Source: Ramicandelaber brevisporus | Lineage: Eukaryota > Kickxellomycota > Ramicandelaberales > Ramicandelaberaceae | Assembly: GCA_025201865.1 (NCBI GenBank) | Contig: MU602669.1 | Coordinates: 89,813-147,594 of the forward strand | DNA length: 57,782 nt | Direction of reading: 5' to 3' | Shown here: positions 29,901 through 37,738 of the stretch, piece by piece | Numbering within the stretch: position 1 is the stretch's first letter | Layout of the letters: each line of letters starts with the position of its first letter | The notes under the pieces: model-generated | Databases searched by the model: none | The model's input: the letters and a program-made list of their open reading frames with translations, nothing else | What the model was told of the DNA's origin: nothing | Made by a program: the position numbers and the translations under genes

Positions 29901-30699
29901 CTCTCATAATATCACCAAAATGATTACTCAGCATGTCGACACAGAATGCAATTTCTTGTCTGTAAACCTGCTCAATAGTTACATGGTCAGGAATGAGACG
30001 AAGGAAGCAGTACACAGCTGTGACATAAATATCAGGATACTGCATTGCCCAGGCTCGAGAGTGGCGATGGAGTAGCTGACACATTATATCACACAGGAAC
30101 AAATTGGGGTTGGAGAGATCACCACCGCGCATCTGTCGAAACAATGCCTTCACAACCTGTTCAAGACCCTTGACATGCATTTCAATCAGTCGCTGTAGCA
30201 GCCACATTATACGCCTGCGGGTTTCCATTGTGATTCTGTCGAACCGCTTGTTATTCTGAATAAATATGTAGAATGATTGGACCAGAAAGTTGAACGAGTC
30301 GCGGTTAATGAGCTGTAGCAAACGCAACAATCGAGAGGCTGGAATTCTGATGCTGCCGTCTGGACCAGGACCTATCATAATTTGATCACTGCTAAAGATG
30401 TCAGTATCCAGAGCCGATACTGCAGGAGAGAGAATGGAGTAAAGAATACCGAGCGTGAATGCTTGACCAAGGCCATTATCTGAGAAGGCCTGCTGCTGAA
30501 TGGTGCTGTTGGCCTCGGATTCTGGCTGGGAATGAAGGACATGAAGAAGCTTGTGGTGATGTTCAGACCATGCCACTTCGAGATGATCATCTGCATCAAG
30601 AGAGTCAAACTCGTACAGTGTCGTTGAATGCATTGACAAGGGCAGCGGCATGCCTCCACCATCACCGCCGCCACCTCTCGCGTGCAACTGTTGGTCCAT
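26920..30699 (-). CDS. INTS3: Integrator complex subunit 3 homologue
   Basis: 1259 residues. In animals INTS3 belongs to Integrator, which cleaves snRNA and paused mRNA transcripts, and to the SOSS single-strand-DNA complex. The N-terminal half (about 30-470) matches the INTS3 N-terminal helical domain: RRRIMWLLQRLIEMHVKGLE, LRLIPDHVTIEQVYRQEIAFC, MRVGRDLIRALQDVSRIPEF, then NEIW and HHPQSLHQSFTGISQLL follow the animal protein in the same order (IGRDLVRLLQNVARIPEF and QALSPQFTGILQLL there). A Gln/Glu/His-rich linker (about 510-560), a poly-Gly run and Ser/Ala runs separate it from a second helical half (about 690-1060). The tail is acidic and Asn-rich with a basic cluster. No introns are needed. 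No other Integrator subunit is in the window. The identity rests on motif recall, not on a search. Confidence 0.8.
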   Translation of the reverse strand: MDQQLHARGGGGDGGGMPLPLSMHSTTLYEFDSLDADDHLEVAWSEHHHKLLHVLHSQPESEANSTIQQQAFSDNGLGQAFTLGILYSILSPAVSALDTDIFSSDQIMIGPGPDGSIRIPASRLLRLLQLINRDSFNFLVQSFYIFIQNNKRFDRITMETRRRIMWLLQRLIEMHVKGLEQVVKALFRQMRGGDLSNPNLFLCDIMCQLLHRHSRAWAMQYPDIYVTAVYCFLRLIPDHVTIEQVYRQEIAFCVDMLSNHFGDIMRVGRDLIRALQDVSRIPEFNEIWIRIIHHPQSLHQSFTGISQLLMQPTHYQYLLSRIPNDMEDLFGAILGSHPGSFNRYISWLYDRYLHQQPSDRLFSDIVRYVVSAITTQERHCPRFVILLSLLRYVRTPHLGASVKLSLMLDWIGFNNSQDSKDKVEPLAHLLFRASDDPHTVYMARTCIEHLRMLANEFYPRLRPLFVQNIQNALHCAVNNKLILPADVDRLGVNLSVAPELHAAYNDLFMSRINPSHIHQVLNQAQHQNQQQQQKQLEQQEHEHEQENEQEHEHPQQKQQQQQQQQQMEQASSESQQSFTDEATQLVDRMDVDEVPVTSPTGSDNTNFLSFFEDADDSLGAGNRSGGGGGGGGGGGIGSRMSPRKSALSSRRSSASSSHTLSSSTTAAATSAAAILQASAATSQHQQQPSTVTQFGTRIDNLVYGLQNYSSTTMAASAWSNLQVRINQIIEALPTAKDADMDRLSNLISDQISSATFMPVTAEQVVEMLQYSNEQLRQIRASPRNFVTAFIHALVQSVVIRPSTQLFKSINSLLIRLSNNAVTSESVSLRLHLLMCILCECRLYNSRDIIQNLAAIYRELCESMSVQVMDAILADYNELVMISPDQLCSFVMAISTLFGDTVQNDIVYIRLVASRLCPGDVSVLSRSMLMGSNFRLVSDQMICGLIMDMRQWPAVDQIMVWPLICTQFTGNSPIVQSILSAVCSNGDNTCTSEEHIGILQLIETLTPDAQLVQFIFDLVKAVMESHKLSQQQLNIADARLVISVSTLALWARSPVLRTLMWSSWQQLIPPARRQQAQAQAQAQVQQQRRRNSSDLFADDDDDDDDNDNNNDGVNSGENNGMITDNANHRSTNGTSSNTADSSVRESLRTLLTWTRDHAVPGISQHHSASTGQDSALVQLLNQMLESLDNVASAPAIIPPPAVVPPSRSSSNNSNHSTIPLKRGRSTPPSPLKPQIQRQATNPKRMRGISLTDPDDDDDDG

Positions 30700-31303
30700 T
30701 GTCGACAGTATCTAATGCTCACAAATGTCAAGTTTCAACGGGTTGATCAAAAGCTACACGGGTTATGTGTACAGAGATGCAACGCTATGCACTCAATCAA
30801 TCGTTCCAAGTGAGCAAGCTCCCGTCAACAGCACTATAGCACGATCTTCAGCAGCTTCAGCTCTCTTCAACCTCAAGTACACCCTTTCCTTTCAGCCCTT
30901 TTTGGAGGTATGCTTGGCTCGGGAGTTGTTGGTTGGTAGTAGCAGTAGGTTTGCGTGGTGAAGTCGCTGTGTTTTGTCAATCTTTTCTTTCTTTTTTTTT
31001 TACACACAGTTGTGCATGGGGCAAAGTGACCACTCAAAGCAACACGAACAAGGCTGCGATGAATACACAACGCATGTATACAAACACACTTGCACACCTG
31101 CACACCTGCACACTTGCACACCTGCACACTTGCACACCTGTATACAAAATGGTACAATGACGGCTGGTAATCTGTAACCCTGAATTAGTATATCAGATGC
31201 AAGATTAAAGAAACAGATATGAGAATAACGAGATGTGTTTGTTGTTACTGTGTTTGTTGTGTTTGTTGATGTTATTTTTTTTTGGTTTTCAATTGAAGAG
31301 GAG
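30700..31303. promoter_or_regulatory. INTS3 upstream region and ERG6 3' flank
   Basis: 604 bp. It includes T-rich runs (30988-31002 and 31275-31284) and an 8-bp minisatellite at 31085-31140. Frames open here follow the repeat and are not credible genes. Confidence 0.4.
31085..31140. repeat. Seven-copy 8-bp minisatellite
   Basis: Seven head-to-tail copies of cacacYtg (Y is t or c), between ERG6 and INTS3. The t/c alternation runs t c c t c t c along the array. Confidence 0.85.
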
Positions 31304-32488
31304 TTAAGAACGCTTTGGCTTGATAGCCTTGACGCAGTACATTGGAGTGAAAACACCGAGCTTGCCACCTTCGTGCAGGGCATCGGCGGCAGTGTTGAGC
31401 AGCTCGCCAACCTTGGCAGCACCGGGCGGTGCGAGACGGACAAACTCCAATGCGCGAACAACGACAGCGGTGATCCGGCGGCCAACCGGGCTCTTTGCGA
31501 AGCCCATCAAGCTGCCAAACATGCCTGGGGACAGATCAGTGTACCACGGCTGGTCACCGCCAATGTGGGACTCGGCCATGTTCTGGGCGAACTCAATCTC
31601 GAAGCCAACCTCCTTGAGAGCAGCCAGACACTCGGTGGTGGGGAACAGCTTTGGAATGCCGTCACCCAGCTCGACTTCGTGAATGACACGGCGATGCACG
31701 GGGTTTTCGGGGTCGTACTTGTCGGTTGTGCACCATTCGTAAACGGCAAAGACACCGCCGGGCTTCAAGACACGGAAGATTTCACCGTAGACACCAGCCA
31801 GCTTCGGAGCATGGCACGTGGCCTCAATTGCATAGGCACCGTCAAAAGATTCATCAGCAAATGGCATCTCCATGAAGTCGCCCTTGGTGTAGCTGGTCAA
31901 CGGAGTAACGCCCATTCGCTCGGAATATTTGGTGGCAAGAGCAATCTGATAATCGTTGTTGTTGATGCCAGTAACGTTGCAGCCAGCAAAGCGTGCGATT
32001 TCGCGAGCAGGTCCACCAACACCACAGCCGACATCCAGCACCTTCTGGCCCGGCTTGAACTGGCCCAGTGACGCCAAAAAGTGCTCGTGGCGGGCAATCG
32101 ACTGCTTGAAGCCCTCACCCTTGTACTTGCGCGCAAAGTGATACGAGGTTCCCCAGCCAAAGGAGTAAAAGTCGGTGACAAGGTTGTAGTACGCGTTCAC
32201 CAGCTTTGTGTACTCCTTCTTGCGCGTTTCCGTGAACTCGGCCTCCTCGGCGCCGCTCTTCTTGGTCGCCTTGGGGTCCCAGAAGCCCATGTAGTTGTTG
32301 ACCTCTTGGCCATGCGCATCTGCGCTCTTGGAGCCAAGCTTGCCGAGGTAGAAGGTGGCATCGGACGATGCCGCAACGTCGCCGTGGATGGCCTTGCTGT
32401 GAGCGAGATCGCGTTCGTGAACAGCGGTCTTGGTTGAGCCGTCACGGCCTGAGGCTGTCGCGGTAGCGTCTGCTGGGCTGGAGGACAT
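31304..32488 (-). CDS. ERG6: Sterol 24-C-methyltransferase
   Basis: 394 residues. Erg6 moves a methyl group from S-adenosylmethionine to C-24 of zymosterol in ergosterol synthesis, on ER and lipid-droplet membranes. The sterol-binding region I reads FYSFGWGTSYHFAR. The SAM motif is VLDVGCGVGGPAREIA, followed by NDYQIALA, GDFMEMPF, the AIEATCHAP segment and the LKPGGVFAVYEWCTTDKYD block. The length matches the family (about 380). The start at ATG 32488 gives a Ser/Thr/Ala-rich N-terminus. The gene marks the organism as sterol-alkylating, as expected for a fungus. Confidence 0.95.
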   Translation of the reverse strand: MSSSPADATATASGRDGSTKTAVHERDLAHSKAIHGDVAASSDATFYLGKLGSKSADAHGQEVNNYMGFWDPKATKKSGAEEAEFTETRKKEYTKLVNAYYNLVTDFYSFGWGTSYHFARKYKGEGFKQSIARHEHFLASLGQFKPGQKVLDVGCGVGGPAREIARFAGCNVTGINNNDYQIALATKYSERMGVTPLTSYTKGDFMEMPFADESFDGAYAIEATCHAPKLAGVYGEIFRVLKPGGVFAVYEWCTTDKYDPENPVHRRVIHEVELGDGIPKLFPTTECLAALKEVGFEIEFAQNMAESHIGGDQPWYTDLSPGMFGSLMGFAKSPVGRRITAVVVRALEFVRLAPPGAAKVGELLNTAADALHEGGKLGVFTPMYCVKAIKPKRS

Positions 32489-33727
32489 TGTCTTGGCGTT
32501 GTCAGTAATGCTGATATTTGCTATTGTCGGGAGAGAGAGTGGGAGAGTGGAGTGGAGAGTGGAGGGTGGGGCTAGCGAGTAGTTAGTAATATTGGTGAGA
32601 CGAAGGTCAGGAACGCGAGCAAGTGTACTGTGAGAAACGAGTCAAGGGAAGGGAAAAGGTCAGCTGGGAGTGTGTCTATGTGCAACGCTAGAAGCGGAAT
32701 CGAAGGCTTTCTTTCTTTCTTTCTGTCTTTCTTTCTGTCTTTCTGTCGTTCTTTCGAGAGTGCGGTTTTTTTTTTTGGAAAAGTACAGACGCGGATGGTC
32801 CTGAACGCGGAAAGCGGTCGGCATCAGGAACTGTTCATCCTATATGTATGACTGCCACTGCGCGCTGATATGTCAGCATGCGCGCAAACCGCAGCATTGG
32901 CAATGACATCCTATTGCATGCCCCCCCCCGCACAAATGATGATCATTCAGCATGGCGTCAGATAAATCCGACCCCCGTTCCTCCCTCTAGCGCCAGAGTG
33001 TATTTGTAAGCGTATACACCTTTCGCGTGTGTGTATACTGACGCGGCAGCTGTTATCGACCTCGCTGGCCATAATGAGGCTTGTCTTGATGGCTTGCTGA
33101 TGACTTTGCTGTAGTGTTGCAATTTTCTTTTCATAGTGCTGTGATGTGATTGGCTGAGCACTCGCCTCATTGGTTGGATTATGGGGCTATTCGATCAGCC
33201 GTTCATCTCCAGCTTTTATTGACACAGAACTCATCTGGGTTGAGAAGATGTTTAACGGGGTGAATGGTGAACAATGGCAACCTCAACTTCAGTTTCGACT
33301 TCAGTTACAACTTCAACTCTAACTTTAACTTTGACGGGCAGCATTGTTGTATCTCCCATTGCGCACCTTTTCTGTGGCGGAATCAAGTGACTCAACTTCA
33401 TGTATTGTGGATGCATGCAGCGACAACTAACCACTGGATGTCGAGCAAAACTGCATTACATTGGCAACGATGTTGGCAAAGATGGCCGTTCTCCACCGGT
33501 ATCGAGATACACACAAGTAGCCTCCTCACCCCTACCCCCAGCTTGCGTCTAGCGACGGCGACATGGCTGTTGACTCTGTTTGTTGGAACCAGCTGTGATG
33601 TTTTTTGTCGGTCGAAGGTGAACTCGGAGAACTGGGCTGCACTTTCTTTACGTTCACAAACTGTTCCCTATCCACACACACAAGTTTATTCACTTCTCAT
33701 TACCACGGCGTGTCTTCTGTTCAAGCG
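32489..33727. promoter_or_regulatory. Divergent promoter region of ERG6 and UBC6
   Basis: 1239 bp, one of the largest gaps here. It holds gagagtg repeats near ERG6 (32528-32570), a TTTC/TGTC microsatellite (32707-32755), a T run, a C10 run (32921-32930), two inverted CCAAT boxes (ATTGG at 33149 and 33169) and a cttcaa/cttcag-like hexamer repeat (33275-33330). The open frames at 32630-32851 and 33264-33743 are repeat-driven. No tRNA-like sequence was noticed. Confidence 0.4.
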
Positions 33728-34957
33728 ATGGCCTCTAGAGTAGCGCACAAGCGGCTGGCGAAAGAGTACCAAGCGATCCAGCGCAACCCTCCGCCTTACA
33801 TCGTTGCCAAACCGCTTGAATCGAACATACTTGAGTGGCACTTTGTGTTCCGAGGGCCGCACAACACTCCTTACGAAGGCGGCGAGTATCACGGCAAGGT
33901 TGTATGGCCGCCAGACTACCCATATGCTCCGGGCAGTCTGCAGATGCGCACACCGTCCGGCCGCTTCGAAACGAACTCTAGCATCTGCACAACTATGAGC
34001 AACTTCCACCCCAACTTGTGGAATCCAAGCTGGAGCGTGAGCACAGTGCTGACCGGGCTGCTATCGTTCATGTGCGAGGACGAAACCGGCACTGGCAGCA
34101 TCAGAGCGACTGCGCATGAGCGGAGAACGCTTGCTGCTCAATCTCACGACTTCAATTTGAAGGATCCAGTGTTCCGCGAAGTGTTCCCAGAGCTGTGCAC
34201 TCCAGGACTAGCCCCGTTGCCATCACTGGATGTAATTTCTAAGATGGGCAACGAATTAGCCACATCCGAGCCATCTGCTGAAAGCGCATCCAACGGTGAC
34301 GCCAGTAAACGCTCGTCAGTAGCCGCTGCATCAGCCACTCCAACTCCACCAGTTGCCGCCCGAGCTCAGACTCCAGCCGACATTTTGCTACAATCTGCTC
34401 GTCCAAAGCCAGCAGCTGCTCCATCCGCAACTCAGTCTCCAAGTTCAGCAGCAAAGCCACTCGGAAAAGCCGGCGGAGGCAATTCCTTGCAGAGCCGGAT
34501 GCTAGCACGTCGCCAGAAGGCAGCTGCTATTGCGGCTGCGGATTCCGATGATACCAATGATTCTGCAAATTTTTCTGATGGCCCGCCACCAAGTTCCGAC
34601 TCATCTGACCTTACTTCAACCACTGCAAGCAGCTTCGCGACGGGCCTCTCCATCAGCACTTCAGAGACACAGCAGAACCAGCATCAACGACAGAATAGCG
34701 AAGGTGCTAGCACGGCAGCAGTGACAACAACAACAACAACAACAACAGCAACAACAACGACAGCAACAGTAACAGCAACCGCAGCAGCATCAAATGTACC
34801 AACGCCAGTGGTTCAAACTGTGCAAACTGTGCAAACCGCCGTTGGTGCTGGCCGAACGACTGTAGTTGCTGGGATGGATGCCGAACAGTCTAAAAAGTGG
34901 CTGGCGATTCTATTAGTAGTGGCAGTCTTTATAATACAGAGATTCTTCCTTAATTAG
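33728..34957 (+). CDS. UBC6: Ubc6/UBE2J-type tail-anchored ubiquitin-conjugating enzyme
   Basis: 409 residues from ATG 33728; the frame is open to 33605 but only this start gives the family N-terminus (ASRVAHKRLAKEYQAI). The E2 fold includes WHFVFRGPHNTPYEGGEYHG and WPPDYPYAPGSLQMRTPSGR, with the catalytic Cys at residue 87 (ETNSSICTTMS), the same number as yeast Ubc6, followed by FHPNLWNPSWSVSTVLTGLL. A long Ser/Thr/Ala/Gln-rich linker leads to a single C-terminal hydrophobic helix (WLAILLVVAVFIIQRFFL), the ER tail anchor. The role is ER-associated degradation, working with membrane E3 ligases. The linker is much longer than in yeast (250 residues in all). Confidence 0.95.
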   Translation: MASRVAHKRLAKEYQAIQRNPPPYIVAKPLESNILEWHFVFRGPHNTPYEGGEYHGKVVWPPDYPYAPGSLQMRTPSGRFETNSSICTTMSNFHPNLWNPSWSVSTVLTGLLSFMCEDETGTGSIRATAHERRTLAAQSHDFNLKDPVFREVFPELCTPGLAPLPSLDVISKMGNELATSEPSAESASNGDASKRSSVAAASATPTPPVAARAQTPADILLQSARPKPAAAPSATQSPSSAAKPLGKAGGGNSLQSRMLARRQKAAAIAAADSDDTNDSANFSDGPPPSSDSSDLTSTTASSFATGLSISTSETQQNQHQRQNSEGASTAAVTTTTTTTTATTTTATVTATAAASNVPTPVVQTVQTVQTAVGAGRTTVVAGMDAEQSKKWLAILLVVAVFIIQRFFLN

Positions 34958-35027
34958 TATTTAACTAACCTTTCAAAAAAAGATAATAATAAAAAGATAA
35001 TAGTATTACTATCGCCTGTAAGTTAAC
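34958..35027. terminator. Convergent 3' region with AATAAA at 34988
   Basis: 70 bp between UBC6 and RAD14. AATAAA at 34988-34993 serves UBC6. The transcripts almost certainly overlap. Confidence 0.45.
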
Positions 35028-36049
35028 CTACATGTCTTCACATTCTATAGTGATTTTACATCCTGGACACTGCTGCATCGATCGGCCGAGTCCTTCTGGA
35101 TCATCAATATCTTGAAAGTTGTGCACATGAGCAGAAGCACTTGAGCCCGTCGAAGCCACACCGAGTTCTCTTGTCTTCCACGTGCTTGTTCTTGTTCTGC
35201 GTCGCAAATCATCCAATTTGCTTTTGAAGCGCTGCTCTTTCTTTATAACCTTTTCCGCTTCTCTCCGTTGATACTCTGCATCCATATTCTCAAATGAACC
35301 CCATTTCTTTAGTGCAAATGCCTCAACCTGCATTCGTAAATATAATCTCATGTTGTTCCAGGTTGCCTTGTGTGGATTTGGCTTCTCAATATATGGCATT
35401 GCTTTTGTATCTGTCAGTTCACTATCTGTCAGCATGTAGTCACTCTTCACCTCTGTCTTTGTAAGCAGACTGTACTTTTCACTTAGCGCCTCCTTACACA
35501 CGCGACATATCTTCACTCCAAATGCCTCCAAGTATTTTGCATCAACATCCTGTGAGCTGCATTCTTCACATTTGGCCAACTCTCGAGCTGTCATGGCATC
35601 AATTGCAGCCGCATTTGCACCCAATGGATGATTGTTGCGCTTTTGCTGCGCTTCTTCCAATTTACGTTTCTTTGATGCCGCTGCAATGTCCAGAAGAGAT
35701 GCAGTTTGACCATCTTTGCCGTTAGCCTCTCCATTGGCATCATTGTCATCAGGCTCATCAATCAAGAACCCACCATGAGAGTCTTTCATTGAGCTGAGAT
35801 TGTAGTCATAGTATCGCCTTGTCAACCGTGAAGCCGCAAGAGGTGCTGCATCCTTGGATGCTATCGATGCTGTCGATGCTGCCGATGCTGTCGATGCTGT
35901 CGCCGTAGTTGTTGTTGCTTCCTTTTCAGCTTGTGCAGATGAGGAACCTCGATCAGCGCTTGTTTGCTTGACTGTGGCTGTTGCTGCTGCTCGTCGTTGC
36001 AAAGCCTTTTGCCGGTTGGCTTCAATCTGGAGACGAGCTGTCTCATCTA

Positions 36050-36080
<31 letters not shown>

Positions 36081-36116
36081 GTGCAACTGTTGTTGCTGCT
36101 GATCATTCTCGGCCAT
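35028..36116 (-). CDS. RAD14: XPA/Rad14 DNA-damage-recognition protein
   Basis: 362 residues. XPA/Rad14 verifies lesions and scaffolds nucleotide-excision repair in the nucleus. The C4 zinc module has Cys183, Cys186, Cys204 and Cys207 (CEECSSQ ... FGVKICRVC). It is followed by the DNA-binding segment LLTKTEVKSDYMLTDSEL, then PHKATWNNMRLYLRMQVE and the helix with EAEKVIKKEQRF. A second Cys pair near the C-terminus (QQCPGC) recalls the TFIIH-binding tail of human XPA. The N-terminus is poly-Gln (residues 6-22) and Ala/Thr-rich, with no similarity. The start is the only ATG that gives the full frame. Confidence 0.93.
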
Positions 36117-36198
36117 GTGTGTTACAAAGTGTTAACAAAATCGAGTGGAAGAAACTGTAACAATACGACGTGGGGACATCCGCAGCAAGCCATCTTAA

Positions 36199-36213
36199 NN
36201 NNNNNNNNNNNNN
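36199..36213. other. Assembly gap of 15 N
   Basis: Fifteen undetermined bases in the RAD14 upstream region, between RAD14 (start at 36116) and the 3' end of the four-helix membrane gene (36302). No coding sequence appears to be interrupted. Confidence 0.99.
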
Positions 36214-36301
36214 AATATTTACAATATCTTTACAAACTATAAAACAATGTGATGACAATGAACGTGAATGTGAATGTAGTTGTGATTGTTGATGAATTGG
36301 T

Positions 36302-37030
36302 TTAATCAGAAGAGGAAAGCAGTGTATCGCGACCAATTTCTTGTCTCTGTGCATATGTCGCTGGATGCACTATGCCGCTGGATGGACTAGTTATAGCGGC
36401 GGCAGTAGCAGCCGATGTAGTGCCAAGAGTTGGAATGACGGCCGAGTTTCCAACAGTAGCTGATGGCATTGACATTGCGAATCCACCGCTGATTCCGCGC
36501 ATTTGCTTGGCTGCCAGCATCTCTTCGTCAGTCGTGCGTGCTGTTAATGAGCTGTTTCGGCGTGCCAGAATAGTAAAGATAAAGACCACAAACCACAGGA
36601 CCATTGTAATCGGAGAGAAGAACTCAATAATCTTGAAGTGAACACACCAGTAATAGCTCCAGTCGTAGCTCACGACACCACCTGGACCAACAATCATGCC
36701 ATTTGTAGCGCAGGAATACGAATATGGCACAAGAACACCATTCCGGAAGAAGTAGCCAAGAGTCGATGCCCAGAGAACAGCGAGAATGCCAGAAACGTAG
36801 AGCTGGACATTGCCGGATTGGCGGCCACGAGAGCCAGCACCACGGCCAGCAGCGAGGAAGTAGATGGTCGCCAGAATAGCAAGACCGCTGACAATGTAGC
36901 CAAGCTTGATGCCCCAGCCTAGCTCGATCCACATGTTGATGTTCTTGAATGAGACCGATAGCCCGATGAGGCCAACCAAGGCACCGACCGATGTCAAGCC
37001 AGCCAGAACGACACTGATGGTAGGGAGCAT
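36302..37030 (-). CDS. Four-helix membrane protein (MARVEL-like topology)
   Basis: 242 residues from ATG 37030; the frame opens earlier only with a TTG. Four hydrophobic helices are visible at about 3-25, 42-62, 76-96 and 136-157. A 40-residue loop between helices 3 and 4 holds two cysteines (Cys107, Cys129) and aromatic residues (SYDWSYYWC) that could form an extracellular disulphide. The C-terminal 85 residues are Ser/Thr/Ala-rich and probably cytosolic. The layout resembles fungal MARVEL or SUR7-like plasma-membrane proteins, but I see no decisive signature. A role in membrane domains is a guess. Confidence 0.75.
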   Translation of the reverse strand: MLPTISVVLAGLTSVGALVGLIGLSVSFKNINMWIELGWGIKLGYIVSGLAILATIYFLAAGRGAGSRGRQSGNVQLYVSGILAVLWASTLGYFFRNGVLVPYSYSCATNGMIVGPGGVVSYDWSYYWCVHFKIIEFFSPITMVLWFVVFIFTILARRNSSLTARTTDEEMLAAKQMRGISGGFAMSMPSATVGNSAVIPTLGTTSAATAAAITSPSSGIVHPATYAQRQEIGRDTLLSSSD

Positions 37031-37189
37031 GGCTGTTGGTGGGAGAGTGAGCAAGTGAGTGTGTTAGTGAGTGAGTGAGATGAAGTGAATCAAAAAAAAA
37101 AAACAGGATGAGTTGATGTGTTGATGCTGGTGTTGATGTTGCTGACGTGTATGCGAGAGTGGCGAGAATGCAGTGAACATCCCTACCGA

Positions 37190-37197
37190 TTTATATA
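37190..37197 (-). promoter_or_regulatory. TATA-like box of the four-helix membrane gene
   Basis: TATATAAA on the minus strand, 160 nt upstream of ATG 37030. Confidence 0.4.
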
Positions 37198-37655
37198 GTA
37201 TCATTTCGGCGTTCAGGAGTAGCCTGGACTAATGATAAATTGGAAATAGAAGGTTTGCATTAAAAAAAATGGTTTGCATTAACTTGCATACTAATCTTCA
37301 GTGGCGTGCGTGTGGCGTATGCAAAACAAATTAACTAACACAGCTGAATAAGCTCATTTAGTCAGGTAATCTTCAATCTTCGATCTATAGATTGAAGTAG
37401 AGGTAGAAGCGAAGGCAGGACTAGTTTACACATGATTGTTGGGTGTTTGTCCCTCAACTCATTCGTACTCATCAGACAGTTTGCAAAAAGTATCCGAAAT
37501 CGAGAAATACCAACTGCAGTAACAGGCACTCTCCCTTGCATACTTGCTTAATCATACTAGCGAATCACCTTGTGTCATTCCCTGGATTACAGTGTTGATA
37601 CACTCTCTAGCTCTTTCCAATTTGATACAGACACGTAGAGTGAGTGAGTGAGTGA

Positions 37656-37679
37656 ATGGGCAAGTGAATGGGCGAGTGA
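37656..37679 (+). promoter_or_regulatory. Two abutting three-codon uORFs upstream of the VPS39-like gene
   Basis: ATG GGC AAG TGA is followed at once by ATG GGC GAG TGA, ending 59 nt before the main ATG. They sit inside a gagt-type repeat, so they may be accidental. If transcribed, they would lower translation or permit reinitiation. Confidence 0.3.
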
Positions 37680-37738
37680 GTGGGCGAGTGCCAAGGAACG
37701 AAGGCTAATCTCTCATCACAGAACAATTTTTTCTTGTA

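Larger units (their letters stand above)
37031..37738. promoter_or_regulatory. Divergent promoter of the membrane-protein and VPS39-like genes
   Basis: 708 bp. It contains gagt repeats near both genes (37049-37080 and 37638-37690), a 12-bp direct repeat ggtttgcattaa (near 37252 and 37270), a minus-strand TATA-like box (37190-37197) and two minimal uORFs before the VPS39-like start. No RNA gene was noticed. Confidence 0.45.

Noticed and set aside
31000-31485. ORF reading through the cacac repeat between INTS3 and ERG6
   Set aside because: Its repeated Cys/His/Leu peptide is only the translated minisatellite.
36103-36354. A minus-strand ORF containing undetermined residues
   Set aside because: It runs through the N gap and overlaps the end of the membrane-protein gene; the product has no coding character.
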